Shown piece by piece: positions 60,243 through 61,243 of a DNA stretch of 64,000 nucleotides (the first letter of the stretch is position 1; every line of letters starts with the position of its first letter). The DNA comes from Aplysia californica (Eukaryota > Mollusca > Gastropoda > Aplysiida > Aplysiidae). Both the position numbers and the translations under genes were made by a program. The stretch lies in assembly GCF_000002075.1 (NCBI RefSeq), contig NW_004797607.1:212289-276288 (forward strand), read 5' to 3'. Under the pieces are notes generated by a model. That model did no database searches. It was not told where the DNA came from and saw nothing but the letters and a program-made list of their open reading frames with translations.

Positions 60243-61243
60243 CTCTCTCTCTCTCAAACACACACACACACACACACACAAACATACATACACTCACATA
60301 CTCACATTTGCTTTTTTTTTACATTATAGTTTCACGAGATGCTTCCAAAGAAAAAGTTGCACAATCTTGGAGTTTTGCACTCGCTTTTGTAGAGATACGC
60401 ATAATAGTTTTCTTTAATAGAGAAATCTAATTCGAACTAATTTTGCTTTGGGGACACAGGATGAATATGTCTGAAAAAAATATTTGTGTATAATATGCAT
60501 CTCAGCGCTCTGAGATTTGTTCTATCAAGTTATCAGCCCTTTGAGTGGTAAATCCATTTGATCTGTTCAGAATATTGTGATATTAAGTCTTTGAGGTTCT
60601 TGAGAGGTTGGTCATGTTTTGAGGGACCAAGTGAATCTTTGCTTGTTTCCAGTACGTCTGATTGTTGCTCTTACATTTCTCTTCCCCTCCTCCCAAACTG
60701 TTGCACACTGTGCTGCCCACCTCCTTCCCCCGTCCTTCCCCCTTCGAATCTTTATTCACTCTTCTGCCCCAAATGTACCTCCTACTCTGTCATCGCACGA
60801 AATATACGTAACGTGATCCCCTCCATACACCACATACAATTTAACCATTCGAAAACTGAAAATGAAATTGTGTATCGTACTTCCGTGCACTTTGACACAC
60901 TCGGTTGTGTACTCTCTGATATGCAACATATACAAAAACACACATGCTTGTACATTCAAACACACATTAACACACACACACACACGTACACACACACATA
61001 CATATACAAACACACACACATACACATGCACATACATATATACACATACACACGCGCACGCACGAACGAACATATACCCACTACCTCCAGGCACCCGTCG
61101 CATTCCGGGCCTGGTGTCCCCCCGGCTCCGTACCCCGTCCCCTACGTTCCCCCTGTCCCCCACGGCCCTGAAAACCTCCATGTCCAGCGAGTCCAGTGGC
61201 GTGAGCAGCAGGAAAAGCTCGTCAGACAACATTTTGCTGGACG
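611..61243 (+). CDS. MACF1/DST: Spectraplakin gene, internal part (33 exons)
   Basis: Spectraplakins are cytoplasmic giants that link actin, microtubules and, through plectin repeats, intermediate filaments or junctions. The spliced exons are 611-730, 1527-1622, 2158-2288, 3091-3348, 3863-4070, 4788-4916, 5299-5376, 5818-5979, 6684-6788, 7438-7656, 8741-8950, 9284-9375, 10508-10622, 11039-11213, 12230-12387, 12989-13149, 14480-14618, 15224-15414, 15735-15894, 16829-16912, 22207-22413, 23815-34749, 35807-48697, 51301-51447, 52378-52533, 53840-53985, 54773-54893, 55533-55678, 56090-56375, 56787-57043, 57535-58156, 59257-59380 and 61091-61243. Every junction has GT-AG and matching phase; the 21 upstream exons total exactly 1,066 codons. 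The order (plakin domain with SH3, plectin repeats, spectrin repeats) is diagnostic of the family. CH domains and the C-terminal EF-GAR part are outside the window. Whether both giant exons share one mRNA is inferred, not shown. Confidence 0.95.
1115..1345 (+). repeat. tRNA-derived SINE-like copy (family B)
   Basis: A B-box-like stretch (gagtttgattcctg, about 1158-1171) follows a degenerate A-box region. The body motif ggccctgacaggcaaggtc at about 1263-1281 is shared with the copy near 23140. Similar but diverged copies occur near 2342, 4490, 6045, 23035, 51905 and 54210. The edges are approximate and the copy is old. Confidence 0.6.
1527..1622 (+). CDS. MACF1/DST: Spectraplakin exon: plakin domain
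   Basis: This exon has 32 codons, phase 0/0, acceptor TCCCAG and donor CAG|GTAAGG. The residues [20 protein letters not shown] match the helix after the first plakin-domain segment in dystonin and MACF1. The intron 1623-2157 is AT-rich with nothing else recognisable. Confidence 0.93.
2158..2288 (+). CDS. MACF1/DST: Spectraplakin exon: plakin domain spectrin repeat
   Basis: 131 nt, phase 0 in and 2 out, acceptor CTCCAG and donor CAG|GTTAGT. It includes [19 protein letters not shown], the W..L..A...RE..L helix typical of the first spectrin repeats of plakins. The split Arg codon (AG|A) is completed by the exon at 3091. The intron 2289-3090 holds a family B SINE relic, a GA microsatellite and AT-rich sequence. 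Confidence 0.93.
2335..2500 (+). repeat. tRNA-derived SINE-like relic (family B)
   Basis: The stretch with GCATGCAGAAGATGTGACTT followed by TGATTCCTG parallels the copy at 1145-1171, and a GGTTGGCCCT motif follows in both. The copy is diverged and its edges are approximate. Confidence 0.5.
2800..2824. repeat. (GA)n microsatellite
   Basis: A short run of GA dinucleotides inside the intron 2289-3090. Confidence 0.9.
3091..3348 (+). CDS. MACF1/DST: Spectraplakin exon: plakin domain spectrin repeat
   Basis: 258 nt, phase 2 in and 2 out, acceptor CCTCAG and donor AAG|GTTGGT. The protein runs from [20 protein letters not shown] to [20 protein letters not shown]. The segment LF.D.Q.L.DG.HP..EQ.YRR is strongly conserved across plectin, dystonin and MACF1 and fixes the frame. 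The intron 3349-3862 has no recognisable feature. Confidence 0.96.
3863..4070 (+). CDS. MACF1/DST: Spectraplakin exon: plakin domain spectrin repeat
   Basis: 208 nt, phase 2 in and 0 out, acceptor ACCTAG and donor CAG|GTGAGG. It starts by completing Arg, then [18 protein letters not shown], and ends [10 protein letters not shown], the L.WV...Q start of the next spectrin helix. The intron 4071-4787 has a weak SINE-like relic near 4490-4620 (a TTCAATTCCC-type B box) and otherwise nothing. Confidence 0.95.
4788..4916 (+). CDS. MACF1/DST: Spectraplakin exon: plakin domain spectrin repeat
   Basis: 43 codons, phase 0/0, acceptor GATCAG and donor AGG|GTGAGT. It contains [20 protein letters not shown] and ends RIDKCISDR, matching the V...L..H..LH..I..F...I...R.D pattern of plakin spectrin repeats. 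The intron 4917-5298 is very AT-rich with no recognisable element. Confidence 0.95.
5299..5376 (+). CDS. MACF1/DST: Spectraplakin exon: plakin domain spectrin repeat
   Basis: A 26-codon mini-exon, phase 0/0, acceptor TTTCAG and donor TCG|GTAAGT. The residues [20 protein letters not shown] continue the repeat (family pattern L....Y...L..L...Y..LL..S). The intron 5377-5817 has a CA microsatellite inside a 95-nt tandem duplication. Confidence 0.94.
5532..5677. repeat. 95-nt tandem duplication with (CA)n
   Basis: A segment starting CACGCTGACATGCACTTTC occurs at 5532 and again at 5627. Each copy runs into a CA-rich stretch (about 5571-5616 and 5663-5677). It is a local duplication around a microsatellite. 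Confidence 0.9.
5818..5979 (+). CDS. MACF1/DST: Spectraplakin exon: plakin domain spectrin repeat
   Basis: 54 codons, phase 0/0, acceptor ATGCAG and donor AAG|GTAGGC. It contains [20 protein letters not shown] followed by [19 protein letters not shown]. The pattern SR.LRSLE...F...AT.EL.WLNE.EE.E...DWS is a signature of the plakin domain. The intron 5980-6683 contains a weak SINE relic (about 6045-6190) and AT-rich DNA. Confidence 0.97.
6684..6788 (+). CDS. MACF1/DST: Spectraplakin exon: plakin domain spectrin repeat
   Basis: 35 codons, phase 0/0, acceptor TTCCAG and donor GAG|GTGAGT. It contains [20 protein letters not shown] then [11 protein letters not shown], matching L..EL..KE.....QE.G..LL...HPA...VE. 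The intron 6789-7437 has a MITE-like element at 6822-7000. Confidence 0.96.
6822..7000. mobile_element. MITE-like element, copy 1
   Basis: It resembles the element at 15492-15680. Shared pieces include a CGA(G/A)GAGAAAAGT stretch, GTCTTAGACA(G/A)GTG and an end with GA..T.TTAGAGCAG. The ends look like degenerate inverted repeats (a GAAATTGT-type start and a TTCAACTGT-type end). It has no coding capacity, which fits a non-autonomous DNA transposon. The borders are by eye. Confidence 0.55.
7438..7656 (+). CDS. MACF1/DST: Spectraplakin exon: plakin domain spectrin repeat before SH3
   Basis: 73 codons, phase 0/0, acceptor GTCCAG and donor CAG|GTCTGA. It starts [20 protein letters not shown]; the LQ.QWSW motif followed by E.H.K....FF.....A is almost invariant in plakins. 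It ends with a helix [12 protein letters not shown]. The intron 7657-8740 carries family A copy 2 and a diverged direct repeat. Confidence 0.98.
7796..8225. repeat. Diverged direct repeat, 301-nt offset
   Basis: Segments at about 7796-7890 and 8097-8190 align with an offset of 301 nt, including TTAAAAGT, TGT.CTCAAA, AACTTTTA.TCA.TGTAATGC and ATGAGTGATAG. Family A copy 2 lies between and partly inside the first unit. This suggests a local segmental duplication that included the repeat. Confidence 0.6.
7880..8046 (+). repeat. Interspersed repeat family A, copy 2
   Basis: It has a GTAGTTGGCAGGTGCTCT head, a pyrimidine-rich body, a CACCTATATAAACTA tail region, GTTGTATTGCAAGTGCTGTAAAAC-like core and CTTACTATAG at the end. 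It lies mid-intron, about 700 nt from the next acceptor. Confidence 0.7.
8741..8950 (+). CDS. MACF1/DST: Spectraplakin exon: first half of plakin SH3
   Basis: 70 codons, phase 0/0, acceptor ATCCAG and donor AAG|GTAAGA. After a short helix ([17 protein letters not shown]), the SH3 fold begins at about [20 protein letters not shown] and continues through [16 protein letters not shown]. The plakin SH3 sits within a spectrin repeat and lacks the usual ALYDY motif and most proline-binding aromatics. It is therefore thought to be structural, and the sequence here fits that. Confidence 0.97.
9031..9154 (+). repeat. Interspersed repeat family A, copy 3 (5' truncated)
   Basis: Only the pyrimidine-rich body and the tail are present (GTTACTCTCTTGTAACACC, GCACTCATATGACC, GTTGCAAGTGCTGTGAAAC, CTTACTTAAC). 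It ends about 128 nt before the acceptor at 9283. Confidence 0.75.
9284..9375 (+). CDS. MACF1/DST: Spectraplakin exon: second half of plakin SH3
   Basis: 92 nt, phase 0 in and 2 out, acceptor GTTCAG and donor [29 protein letters not shown] followed by [11 protein letters not shown] matches the plakin SH3 end (G.EA.VPSVCF.VPPPN.EA.....R) nearly residue for residue. This is the best single identifier of the family in the window. The intron 9376-10507 is AT-rich; it ends with family A copy 4. Confidence 0.98.
10324..10470 (+). repeat. Interspersed repeat family A, copy 4
   Basis: It has a TGGGTGGTTGGCGGGTGCTC head, CACCTCTAATCTTCGGTAC and CTTATGTGACC in the tail, and CTCTTACTAAAACT at the end (to about 10467). 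The tail ends about 40 nt before the acceptor at 10506-10507. Confidence 0.8.
10508..10622 (+). CDS. MACF1/DST: Spectraplakin exon: spectrin repeat after SH3
   Basis: 115 nt, phase 2 in and 0 out, acceptor AACCAG and donor AGG|GTCAGT. It completes Arg, then [20 protein letters not shown] and [10 protein letters not shown]. The family pattern is L..Q...L..LW......MKS...W..L.RD. The intron 10623-11038 is largely ATT/CAT trinucleotide repeats (about 10631-10900). Confidence 0.95.
10631..10900. repeat. (ATT)n/(CAT)n imperfect trinucleotide tract
   Basis: Runs of TTA/ATT (about 10636-10665 and 10725-10760) alternate with CAT-type triplets. The apparent open frames of poly-Ile, poly-Tyr or poly-Asn here are products of the repeat. 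Confidence 0.9.
11039..11213 (+). CDS. MACF1/DST: Spectraplakin exon: plakin domain spectrin repeat
   Basis: 175 nt, phase 0 in and 1 out, acceptor AACTAG and donor AAAG|GTGGGT. It contains [20 protein letters not shown] and [20 protein letters not shown], fitting a spectrin-repeat helix pair. The intron 11214-12229 carries a reversed repeat tail (11364-11416) and family A copy 5. Confidence 0.94.
11364..11416 (-). repeat. Family A-type tail, reversed orphan
   Basis: Read on the minus strand this is GCGCTCATATGACCTTAGCA, then a GTTGCGAGCGCCGTAAAACC core. That is the same tail as in the copies at 13331 and 58753. Only the tail is present; it is the single minus-strand example in the window. 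Confidence 0.7.
12021..12199 (+). repeat. Interspersed repeat family A, copy 5
   Basis: It has a GGTTGGTTGGCAGGCAGATG head, a pyrimidine-rich body, GCATTTATATGACC, GTTGCAAGTGCCATCAAAC and GTTACTAAAACTT. The tail ends about 30 nt before the acceptor at 12228-12229. Confidence 0.8.
12230..12387 (+). CDS. MACF1/DST: Spectraplakin exon: plakin domain spectrin repeat
   Basis: 158 nt, phase 1 in and 0 out, acceptor CTCCAG and donor AGG|GTAAGT. A later AG at 12230-12231 is excluded because it would break the frame. It encodes [20 protein letters not shown] and ends [13 protein letters not shown]. The intron 12388-12988 is AT-rich with nothing recognisable. Confidence 0.93.
12989..13149 (+). CDS. 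MACF1/DST: Spectraplakin exon: plakin domain spectrin repeat
   Basis: 161 nt, phase 0 in and 2 out, acceptor CCTCAG and donor CAG|GTTCGT. It encodes [20 protein letters not shown] and ends VIVSHVYVD-like residues ([10 protein letters not shown]). The intron 13150-14479 has family A copy 6, CT microsatellites and an assembly gap. Confidence 0.94.
13207..13386 (+). repeat. Interspersed repeat family A, copy 6
   Basis: A full-length copy starting 57 nt after the donor of the preceding exon. Its tail is the GCGCTCATATGACCTTATGC variant with GAGTGCCGTAAAACC and CTACTATAACTA. Confidence 0.8.
13813..14040. repeat. (CT)n and imperfect CT-rich tract
   Basis: A clean CT run (about 13813-13858) grades into interrupted CTCTTT/CTCTCC sequence up to about 14040. 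The long Leu/Ser open frame across it is repeat-derived. Confidence 0.95.
14209..14308. other. Assembly gap (100 N)
   Basis: Exactly 100 unresolved bases, which usually marks a scaffold gap of unknown size. CT-rich sequence lies on both sides, so the break was probably caused by the microsatellite. It is inside an intron; the flanking exons (12989-13149 and 14480-14618) still join in phase. Confidence 0.98.
14309..14359. repeat. (TC)n microsatellite after gap
   Basis: A pure TC run begins directly after the N block. Confidence 0.97.
14480..14618 (+). CDS. MACF1/DST: Spectraplakin exon: plakin domain spectrin repeat
   Basis: 139 nt, phase 2 in and 0 out, acceptor CACAG and donor GTG|GTAAGG. 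It completes Arg, then [20 protein letters not shown] and ends [11 protein letters not shown], a spectrin-type heptad pattern (family: L....GAE..L...E..L). The intron 14619-15223 has two family A copies. Confidence 0.94.
14933..15108 (+). repeat. Interspersed repeat family A, copy 7
   Basis: A diverged full-length copy: GGATGGTTGGTATG head, pyrimidine-rich body, GCACTTATCTGACC and GTTGCAAGTGCCATTAAAC. A second tail follows directly. Confidence 0.7.
15125..15192 (+). repeat. Interspersed repeat family A, tail only (copy 8)
   Basis: GCATCTATATGACC, GTTGCAAGTGCTGTATAG and CTCTTACTAAACTAAAACT. It ends about 30 nt before the acceptor at 15222-15223. Confidence 0.75.
15224..15414 (+). CDS. MACF1/DST: Spectraplakin exon: plakin domain spectrin repeat
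   Basis: 191 nt, phase 0 in and 2 out, acceptor ACCCAG and donor AAG|GTGAGT. It encodes [20 protein letters not shown], then [20 protein letters not shown]. The D...E...L..RW..IC block is typical of a spectrin-repeat helix. The intron 15415-15734 is mostly the MITE-like element at 15492-15680. Confidence 0.96.
15492..15680. mobile_element. MITE-like element, copy 2
   Basis: The ends read TGCAGTCGAAATTGTC and TACAGTTGCAACTGTA, which pair as imperfect inverted repeats. The inside (GAGAAAAGTGGCTGTCTTAG, then TTAGAGCAG near the end) matches copy 1 at 6822-7000. There is no coding capacity; it is a probable non-autonomous DNA transposon. Confidence 0.6.
15735..15894 (+). CDS. MACF1/DST: Spectraplakin exon: plakin domain spectrin repeat
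   Basis: 160 nt, phase 2 in and 0 out, acceptor CTCCAG. It encodes [20 protein letters not shown] and ends [11 protein letters not shown]. The donor ATG|GTATTG is weak (no A at +3 to +4, no G at +5). The next exon joins it in frame, so I accept it at lower confidence. The intron 15895-16828 ends with family A copy 9. Confidence 0.88.
16609..16786 (+). repeat. Interspersed repeat family A, copy 9
   Basis: GGTTGGTGGTTGGTCAGTGC head, a body with CCTTCTTTCCTGTAAAACAT, then ATACTTATATAACC and CCTTACTAAAATT. The tail ends about 42 nt before the acceptor at 16827-16828. Confidence 0.8.
16829..16912 (+). CDS. MACF1/DST: Spectraplakin exon: plakin domain
   Basis: 28 codons, phase 0/0, acceptor CTTCAG and donor AAG|GTAAGT. 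It encodes [20 protein letters not shown] then GQFIREAK, matching the A...L..R...I..VN..GG.FI.EAK helix of spectraplakins. Confidence 0.95.
16913..22206. other. Large intron (5.3 kb)
   Basis: It is AT-rich and pyrimidine-heavy, with many T runs. I looked for a spliceable exon of spectrin, plectin or other type and found none. Open frames inside (for example near 17250-17450, 19270-19545 and 21460-21690) have no recognisable protein pattern. A short stretch near 19230-19260 resembles the SINE family B body in reverse (GCGACCTTGACC), but this is weak. Its size makes it a candidate site for alternative promoters or enhancers; no such motif could be shown. Confidence 0.7.
22207..22413 (+). CDS. 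MACF1/DST: Spectraplakin exon: last plakin-domain exon before plectin repeats
   Basis: 69 codons, phase 0/0, acceptor GCACAG and donor CAG|GTATCA. It encodes [20 protein letters not shown] and ends [20 protein letters not shown] plus QLQ. The W at the middle of a predicted spectrin helix fits. Because it ends at phase 0 it can join either giant exon or the spectrin exon at 51301 directly. Confidence 0.94.
22414..23814. other. Intron before giant exon 1
   Basis: It is AT-rich. It holds a family B SINE-like copy at about 23035-23190, a G run near 23208, and nothing coding. The acceptor region is a good pyrimidine tract with two usable AGs (23807-23808 and 23813-23814), six bases apart and both in frame. 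Confidence 0.75.
23035..23190 (+). repeat. tRNA-derived SINE-like copy (family B)
   Basis: An A-box-like GTGGTGTAGTGTTTAGGCT (about 23041-23059) is followed by a B-box-like GAGTTCACTTT and the body motif CCCTGACAGGAAAGGTCAA, shared with the copy near 1265. This is the clearest tRNA-like head of the family. Confidence 0.65.
23815..34749 (+). CDS. MACF1/DST: Giant exon 1: about 86 plectin-type repeats
   Basis: One exon of 10,935 nt (3,645 codons), phase 0/0, acceptor TTCCAG (or 23809, adding Phe-Gln) and donor TAC|GTGAGT. A 153-residue lead-in precedes the repeats. From 24274 to about 34303 the protein is an almost continuous array of units of 26-40 residues with the pattern DPxTGxxΦSLxEAΦxxGΦΦ, for example [12 protein letters not shown] and [13 protein letters not shown] count about 86 by eye. 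Plectin repeats bind intermediate filaments or junction proteins in desmoplakin and plectin; in Shot and VAB-10 the repeat-bearing isoforms act at epidermal and muscle attachment sites. Linkers without repeats lie at 25891-26130, 27523-27879, 28756-29340 and 30151-30297. The tail from 34304 is Ser-rich. Confidence 0.97.
24274..25890 (+). other. Plectin-repeat block 1a in giant exon 1
   Basis: About 17 units, each ending in an EAΦxxGΦΦ helix cap such as [23 protein letters not shown] and [12 protein letters not shown]. Unit length is variable, and a few units carry insertions (for example between 24640 and 24730). Confidence 0.85.
26134..27522 (+). repeat. Two-unit plectin super-repeats, array 1 (6 modules)
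   Basis: Here the plectin units come in pairs: a unit opening with a beta-type stretch ([33 protein letters not shown]) and GILD, then a YxNPxTGE unit ending in GLI/GLV, then a non-repeat spacer of roughly 20-35 residues. Six such modules start near 26134, 26365, 26590, 26818, 27115 and 27355. The regular pairing implies tandem duplication of a dimer. Confidence 0.8.
27523..27879 (+). other. Low-complexity linker between plectin blocks
   Basis: About 119 residues rich in Glu, Ser, Thr and Pro with no plectin pattern (for example [20 protein letters not shown]). Predicted disordered; likely a flexible spacer. Confidence 0.7.
28696..28755 (+). other. Hydrophobic Gly/Ala segment 1
   Basis: The 20-residue stretch [20 protein letters not shown] follows a normal plectin unit. 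It is unusually hydrophobic for this protein. A related segment follows unit 53 at 30721-30780; both share the core (A)IxGAP. Confidence 0.75.
28756..29340 (+). other. Pro/Ser-rich linker with internal duplication
   Basis: About 195 residues lacking plectin units. It has a proline-rich stretch ([13 protein letters not shown]) that could bind SH3 domains. A short duplicated unit [13 protein letters not shown] / [13 protein letters not shown] lies at about 28960-29055. It is probably disordered. Confidence 0.7.
30151..30297 (+). other. Proline-rich linker in giant exon 1
   Basis: About 49 residues, including [15 protein letters not shown]. The PPPVAPKPK stretch looks like a class II SH3-ligand type sequence. 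It separates two plectin-repeat blocks. Confidence 0.65.
30721..30780 (+). other. Hydrophobic Gly/Ala segment 2
   Basis: [20 protein letters not shown] follows a plectin unit ending SMTLKEAAK. It matches the position and core (AIxGAP) of the segment at 28696-28755, so the two are likely duplicates of one module. Confidence 0.75.
30808..30858 (+). other. Intron-like in-frame segment inside giant exon 1
   Basis: AAG|GTAACT at 30808 and a pyrimidine-rich CTCTCTTTTCAG|G ending at 30858 bracket 51 nt. This is 17 codons with no stop. If spliced it would be an exitron. If not, it may be chance. The sequence alone cannot decide. Confidence 0.35.
31288..33435 (+). repeat. Two-unit plectin super-repeats, array 2 (10 modules)
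   Basis: Ten consecutive modules with the same plan as array 1: an opening strand such as [44 protein letters not shown] or [11 protein letters not shown], then GILD/GIVD, a second unit ending GLI/GLV, and a variable spacer. The spacers differ in sequence while the cores stay similar. Confidence 0.8.
34304..34749 (+). other. Ser-rich tail of giant exon 1
   Basis: About 148 residues without plectin units. It contains a tandem pair [12 protein letters not shown] / [12 protein letters not shown] (about 34465-34540) with RxxS-type sites for basophilic kinases or 14-3-3 binding, then an acidic Ser stretch [14 protein letters not shown]. It is probably disordered. Confidence 0.75.
34750..35806. 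other. Intron between the two giant exons
   Basis: 1,057 nt, T-rich. Nothing coding or repetitive was recognised. It starts with GTGAGT and ends with CTCTCTTCAG. Open frames at both edges are extensions of the giant exons into the intron. Confidence 0.8.
35807..39450 (+). other. Low-complexity N-terminal region of giant exon 2
   Basis: About 1,215 residues rich in Ser, Lys, Gln, Val and Thr with no globular pattern. It shows layers of old internal duplication: GSSPGVKQ occurs twice about 77 residues apart (36787 and 37015), and many VxQxVS-type motifs occur between 37150 and 38890. It is likely disordered and fast-evolving. Confidence 0.8.
35807..48697 (+). CDS. MACF1/DST: Giant exon 2: disordered regions plus about 51 divergent plectin repeats
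   Basis: One exon of 12,891 nt (4,297 codons), phase 0/0, acceptor CTTCAG and donor AAG|GTACGC, starting [13 protein letters not shown]. The order is a Ser/Lys/Gln-rich region (to about 39450), plectin block A (39578-42841, about 40 units by eye), a Ser-rich linker (42842-43783), plectin block B (43784-44649, about 11 units) and a disordered tail to the end. The units keep the SLxEAΦxxGΦΦ helix cap ([24 protein letters not shown]) but often lack the DPxTG hairpin, so they are more diverged than those of giant exon 1. Frame, splice signals and flanking exons make it part of the same gene. Whether it is used with, or instead of, giant exon 1 is unknown. Confidence 0.94.
37601..38055 (+). repeat. 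Coding tandem repeat, VTQNVS...SSEKKK units
   Basis: Alternating units of about 16-17 residues: [16 protein letters not shown] and [16 protein letters not shown], repeated about nine times with decay at both ends. The combined period is about 99 nt and the DNA copies are still very similar, so the expansion is recent. Each unit has a Lys-rich end and Ser/Thr-rich middle. Confidence 0.9.
39448..39577 (+). other. Non-repetitive segment before plectin block A
   Basis: About 43 residues with aromatic and hydrophobic content ([20 protein letters not shown], then [13 protein letters not shown]) between a disordered region and the repeats. It looks foldable and could be an N-terminal cap of the plectin block. 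I do not recognise it. Confidence 0.5.
39578..42841 (+). other. Plectin-repeat block A of giant exon 2
   Basis: About 40 units by eye, from [12 protein letters not shown] to [12 protein letters not shown]. Examples are [48 protein letters not shown] and [12 protein letters not shown]. The units follow one another with few linkers, so the block may fold as a continuous solenoid-like array of PRD modules. Confidence 0.85.
42842..43783 (+). other. Ser/Asp-rich linker in giant exon 2
   Basis: About 314 residues lacking plectin units; Ser- and Asp-rich ([13 protein letters not shown] and similar), with an acidic EGEGEEE stretch. Predicted disordered. Confidence 0.75.
43784..44649 (+). other. Plectin-repeat block B of giant exon 2
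   Basis: About 11 units, starting [13 protein letters not shown] and ending [13 protein letters not shown]. Many retain the fuller [10 protein letters not shown] type hairpin (for example at 43850 and 44280). This block is closer to canonical plectin repeats than block A. Confidence 0.87.
47294..47311 (+). other. RVxF-like PP1 docking motif 1
   Basis: KKTVRF followed by [11 protein letters not shown]. [KR]x(0,1)[VI]x[FW] with basic residues before and acidic residues after is the usual PP1 docking form, and this match is good. It lies in a disordered region, as functional RVxF motifs do. Confidence 0.5.
48332..48343 (+). other. RVxF-like PP1 docking motif 2
   Basis: RVRF in the context [15 protein letters not shown], in disordered sequence about 340 residues after motif 1. 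It is the same class of motif; function is not shown. Confidence 0.45.
48698..51300. other. Intron after giant exon 2
   Basis: 2.6 kb, T-rich, with a C run at about 49290-49305. No repeat family copy or exon was recognised. The reading frame of giant exon 2 continues 18 codons into it before a stop at 48752; this is probably incidental. Confidence 0.75.
51301..51447 (+). CDS. MACF1/DST: Spectraplakin exon: first spectrin-repeat exon after plectin repeats
   Basis: 49 codons, phase 0/0, acceptor GTCACAG and donor [29 protein letters not shown] then [20 protein letters not shown] is a coiled-coil/spectrin helix pattern. It accepts phase 0 from 22413, 34749 or 48697. The intron 51448-52377 has a family B SINE relic at about 51905-52090. 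Confidence 0.93.
51905..52090 (+). repeat. tRNA-derived SINE-like copy (family B)
   Basis: GTGGTGGAATAGTGAAGCTC acts as an A-box-like region and GATGTGAGTTCAATTACTG as a B-box-like region, followed by GGTGGCCTTGGCATGCAAAG, a diverged form of the family body. Edges are approximate. Confidence 0.6.
52378..52533 (+). CDS. MACF1/DST: Spectraplakin exon: spectrin repeat
   Basis: 52 codons, phase 0/0, acceptor CACCAG and donor [29 protein letters not shown] and [20 protein letters not shown] match the spectrin-repeat pattern of helices B and C. The intron 52534-53839 is AT-rich with no clear element. Confidence 0.95.
53840..53985 (+). CDS. MACF1/DST: Spectraplakin exon: spectrin repeat
   Basis: 146 nt, phase 0 in and 2 out, acceptor CATCAG and donor [29 protein letters not shown] then [20 protein letters not shown]; the FxxWxxxAxxEL motif is typical of a spectrin helix A. 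The intron 53986-54772 has a weak SINE relic near 54205-54300. Confidence 0.95.
54773..54893 (+). CDS. MACF1/DST: Spectraplakin exon: spectrin repeat
   Basis: 121 nt, phase 2 in and 0 out, acceptor TTCAAG and donor AAG|GTTAGG. It completes Arg, then [20 protein letters not shown] and [20 protein letters not shown], matching the Q...L..D...H..D..F......KF...AK pattern. The intron 54894-55532 is AT-rich with no recognisable element. Confidence 0.96.
55533..55678 (+). CDS. MACF1/DST: Spectraplakin exon: spectrin repeat
   Basis: 146 nt, phase 0 in and 2 out, acceptor TCATAG and donor [29 protein letters not shown] then [16 protein letters not shown]; the V...Y..L..RC.SLG junction with the next exon is typical of spectraplakins. 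The intron 55679-56089 has nothing recognisable. Confidence 0.95.
56090..56375 (+). CDS. MACF1/DST: Spectraplakin exon: spectrin repeat
   Basis: 286 nt, phase 2 in and 0 out, acceptor TTGCAG and donor [29 protein letters not shown] then [20 protein letters not shown]; the L.WL...E..L and [16 protein letters not shown] segments are classic spectrin helices A and B. The intron 56376-56786 has nothing recognisable. Confidence 0.97.
56787..57043 (+). CDS. MACF1/DST: Spectraplakin exon: spectrin repeat
   Basis: 257 nt, phase 0 in and 2 out, acceptor TGTAAG and donor [29 protein letters not shown], then [21 protein letters not shown] with L..WL is the helix A core of a spectrin repeat. The intron 57044-57534 has nothing recognisable. 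Confidence 0.95.
57535..58156 (+). CDS. MACF1/DST: Spectraplakin exon: two spectrin repeats
   Basis: 622 nt, phase 2 in and 0 out, acceptor CTCCAG and donor CAG|GTCAGT. The largest ordinary exon, about two repeats: [20 protein letters not shown] and [20 protein letters not shown] mark two helix A segments, each with a core Trp. It ends [13 protein letters not shown]. The intron 58157-59256 holds a minisatellite, a SINE and two family A pieces. Confidence 0.96.
58165..58650. repeat. Minisatellite split by a SINE
   Basis: Units containing CTCCTGTCTCCTTATATCTG or CTCCTGTCTCCTTATGTCAC occur at about 58168-58256 and resume at about 58606-58650. The SINE at 58258-58606 sits between, so the element inserted into an existing short tandem repeat. 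Confidence 0.75.
58258..58606 (-). mobile_element. tRNA-derived SINE, minus strand, nearly complete
   Basis: Read on the minus strand it starts GGCGTCAGTGACCTAGTGGT, with A box TAGTGGTTAGG (58582-58592), and a B box GGTTCAAGCCGCG (58533-58545). A body with CCTCACTTCACCCAAGTGGG and GAATGGGTACCCGG follows. It ends with GCGCCATACAAATGCTATCT and an ATT-type tail. This plan is shared by widespread marine-invertebrate SINEs. It is well preserved and so relatively young. Confidence 0.85.
58748..58806 (+). repeat. Family A tail fragment (copy 10)
   Basis: GCGCCCATATGACCTTATGC, GTTGCGAGCGCCATAAAACC and CTCGACTATAATAAAA; tail only. Confidence 0.7.
59100..59231 (+). repeat. Interspersed repeat family A, copy 11 (diverged)
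   Basis: The pyrimidine-rich body (CCATCATTCTTGTCTCTCCT) and tail (ATACTTATATGACTT, GTTGCAAGTGCCATAAAAC) are clear; the head (about 59035-59100) is poorly conserved. It ends about 25 nt before the acceptor at 59255-59256. Confidence 0.7.
59257..59380 (+). CDS. MACF1/DST: Spectraplakin exon: spectrin repeat end and Ser/Pro/Arg linker
   Basis: 124 nt, phase 0 in and 1 out, acceptor TTCCAG and donor [29 protein letters not shown] then [20 protein letters not shown]. The P...EY..H...V..VN.LGN..D.L....RP.SP.RR pattern is a conserved spot in spectraplakins where a spectrin repeat breaks into a short unstructured linker. The intron 59381-61090 holds simple repeats and AT-rich sequence. Confidence 0.93.
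60151..60300. repeat. (CTGT)n-(CT)n-(CA)n compound microsatellite
   Basis: TCTG units (about 60153-60190) run into CT (60191-60255) and then CA (60258-60280). All apparent open frames here are repeat products. Confidence 0.95.
60956..61080. repeat. (CA)n-rich tract just upstream of exon 61091
   Basis: An imperfect CA/CATA tract ending about 15-25 nt before the acceptor. CA repeats near exons are known binding sites for hnRNP L in animals, so it may influence splicing. Confidence 0.85.
61091..61243 (+). CDS. MACF1/DST: Spectraplakin exon: Ser/Pro/Arg-rich 51-codon exon
   Basis: 153 nt, phase 1 in and 1 out, acceptor CTCCAG and donor ACG|GTAAGA. Joined to the previous exon it reads [20 protein letters not shown], then [20 protein letters not shown] and [12 protein letters not shown]. 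It is basic and rich in SP/TP sites, and has no spectrin pattern. Length divisible by three with equal phases makes it skippable. The partner exon downstream is not visible. Confidence 0.86.
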
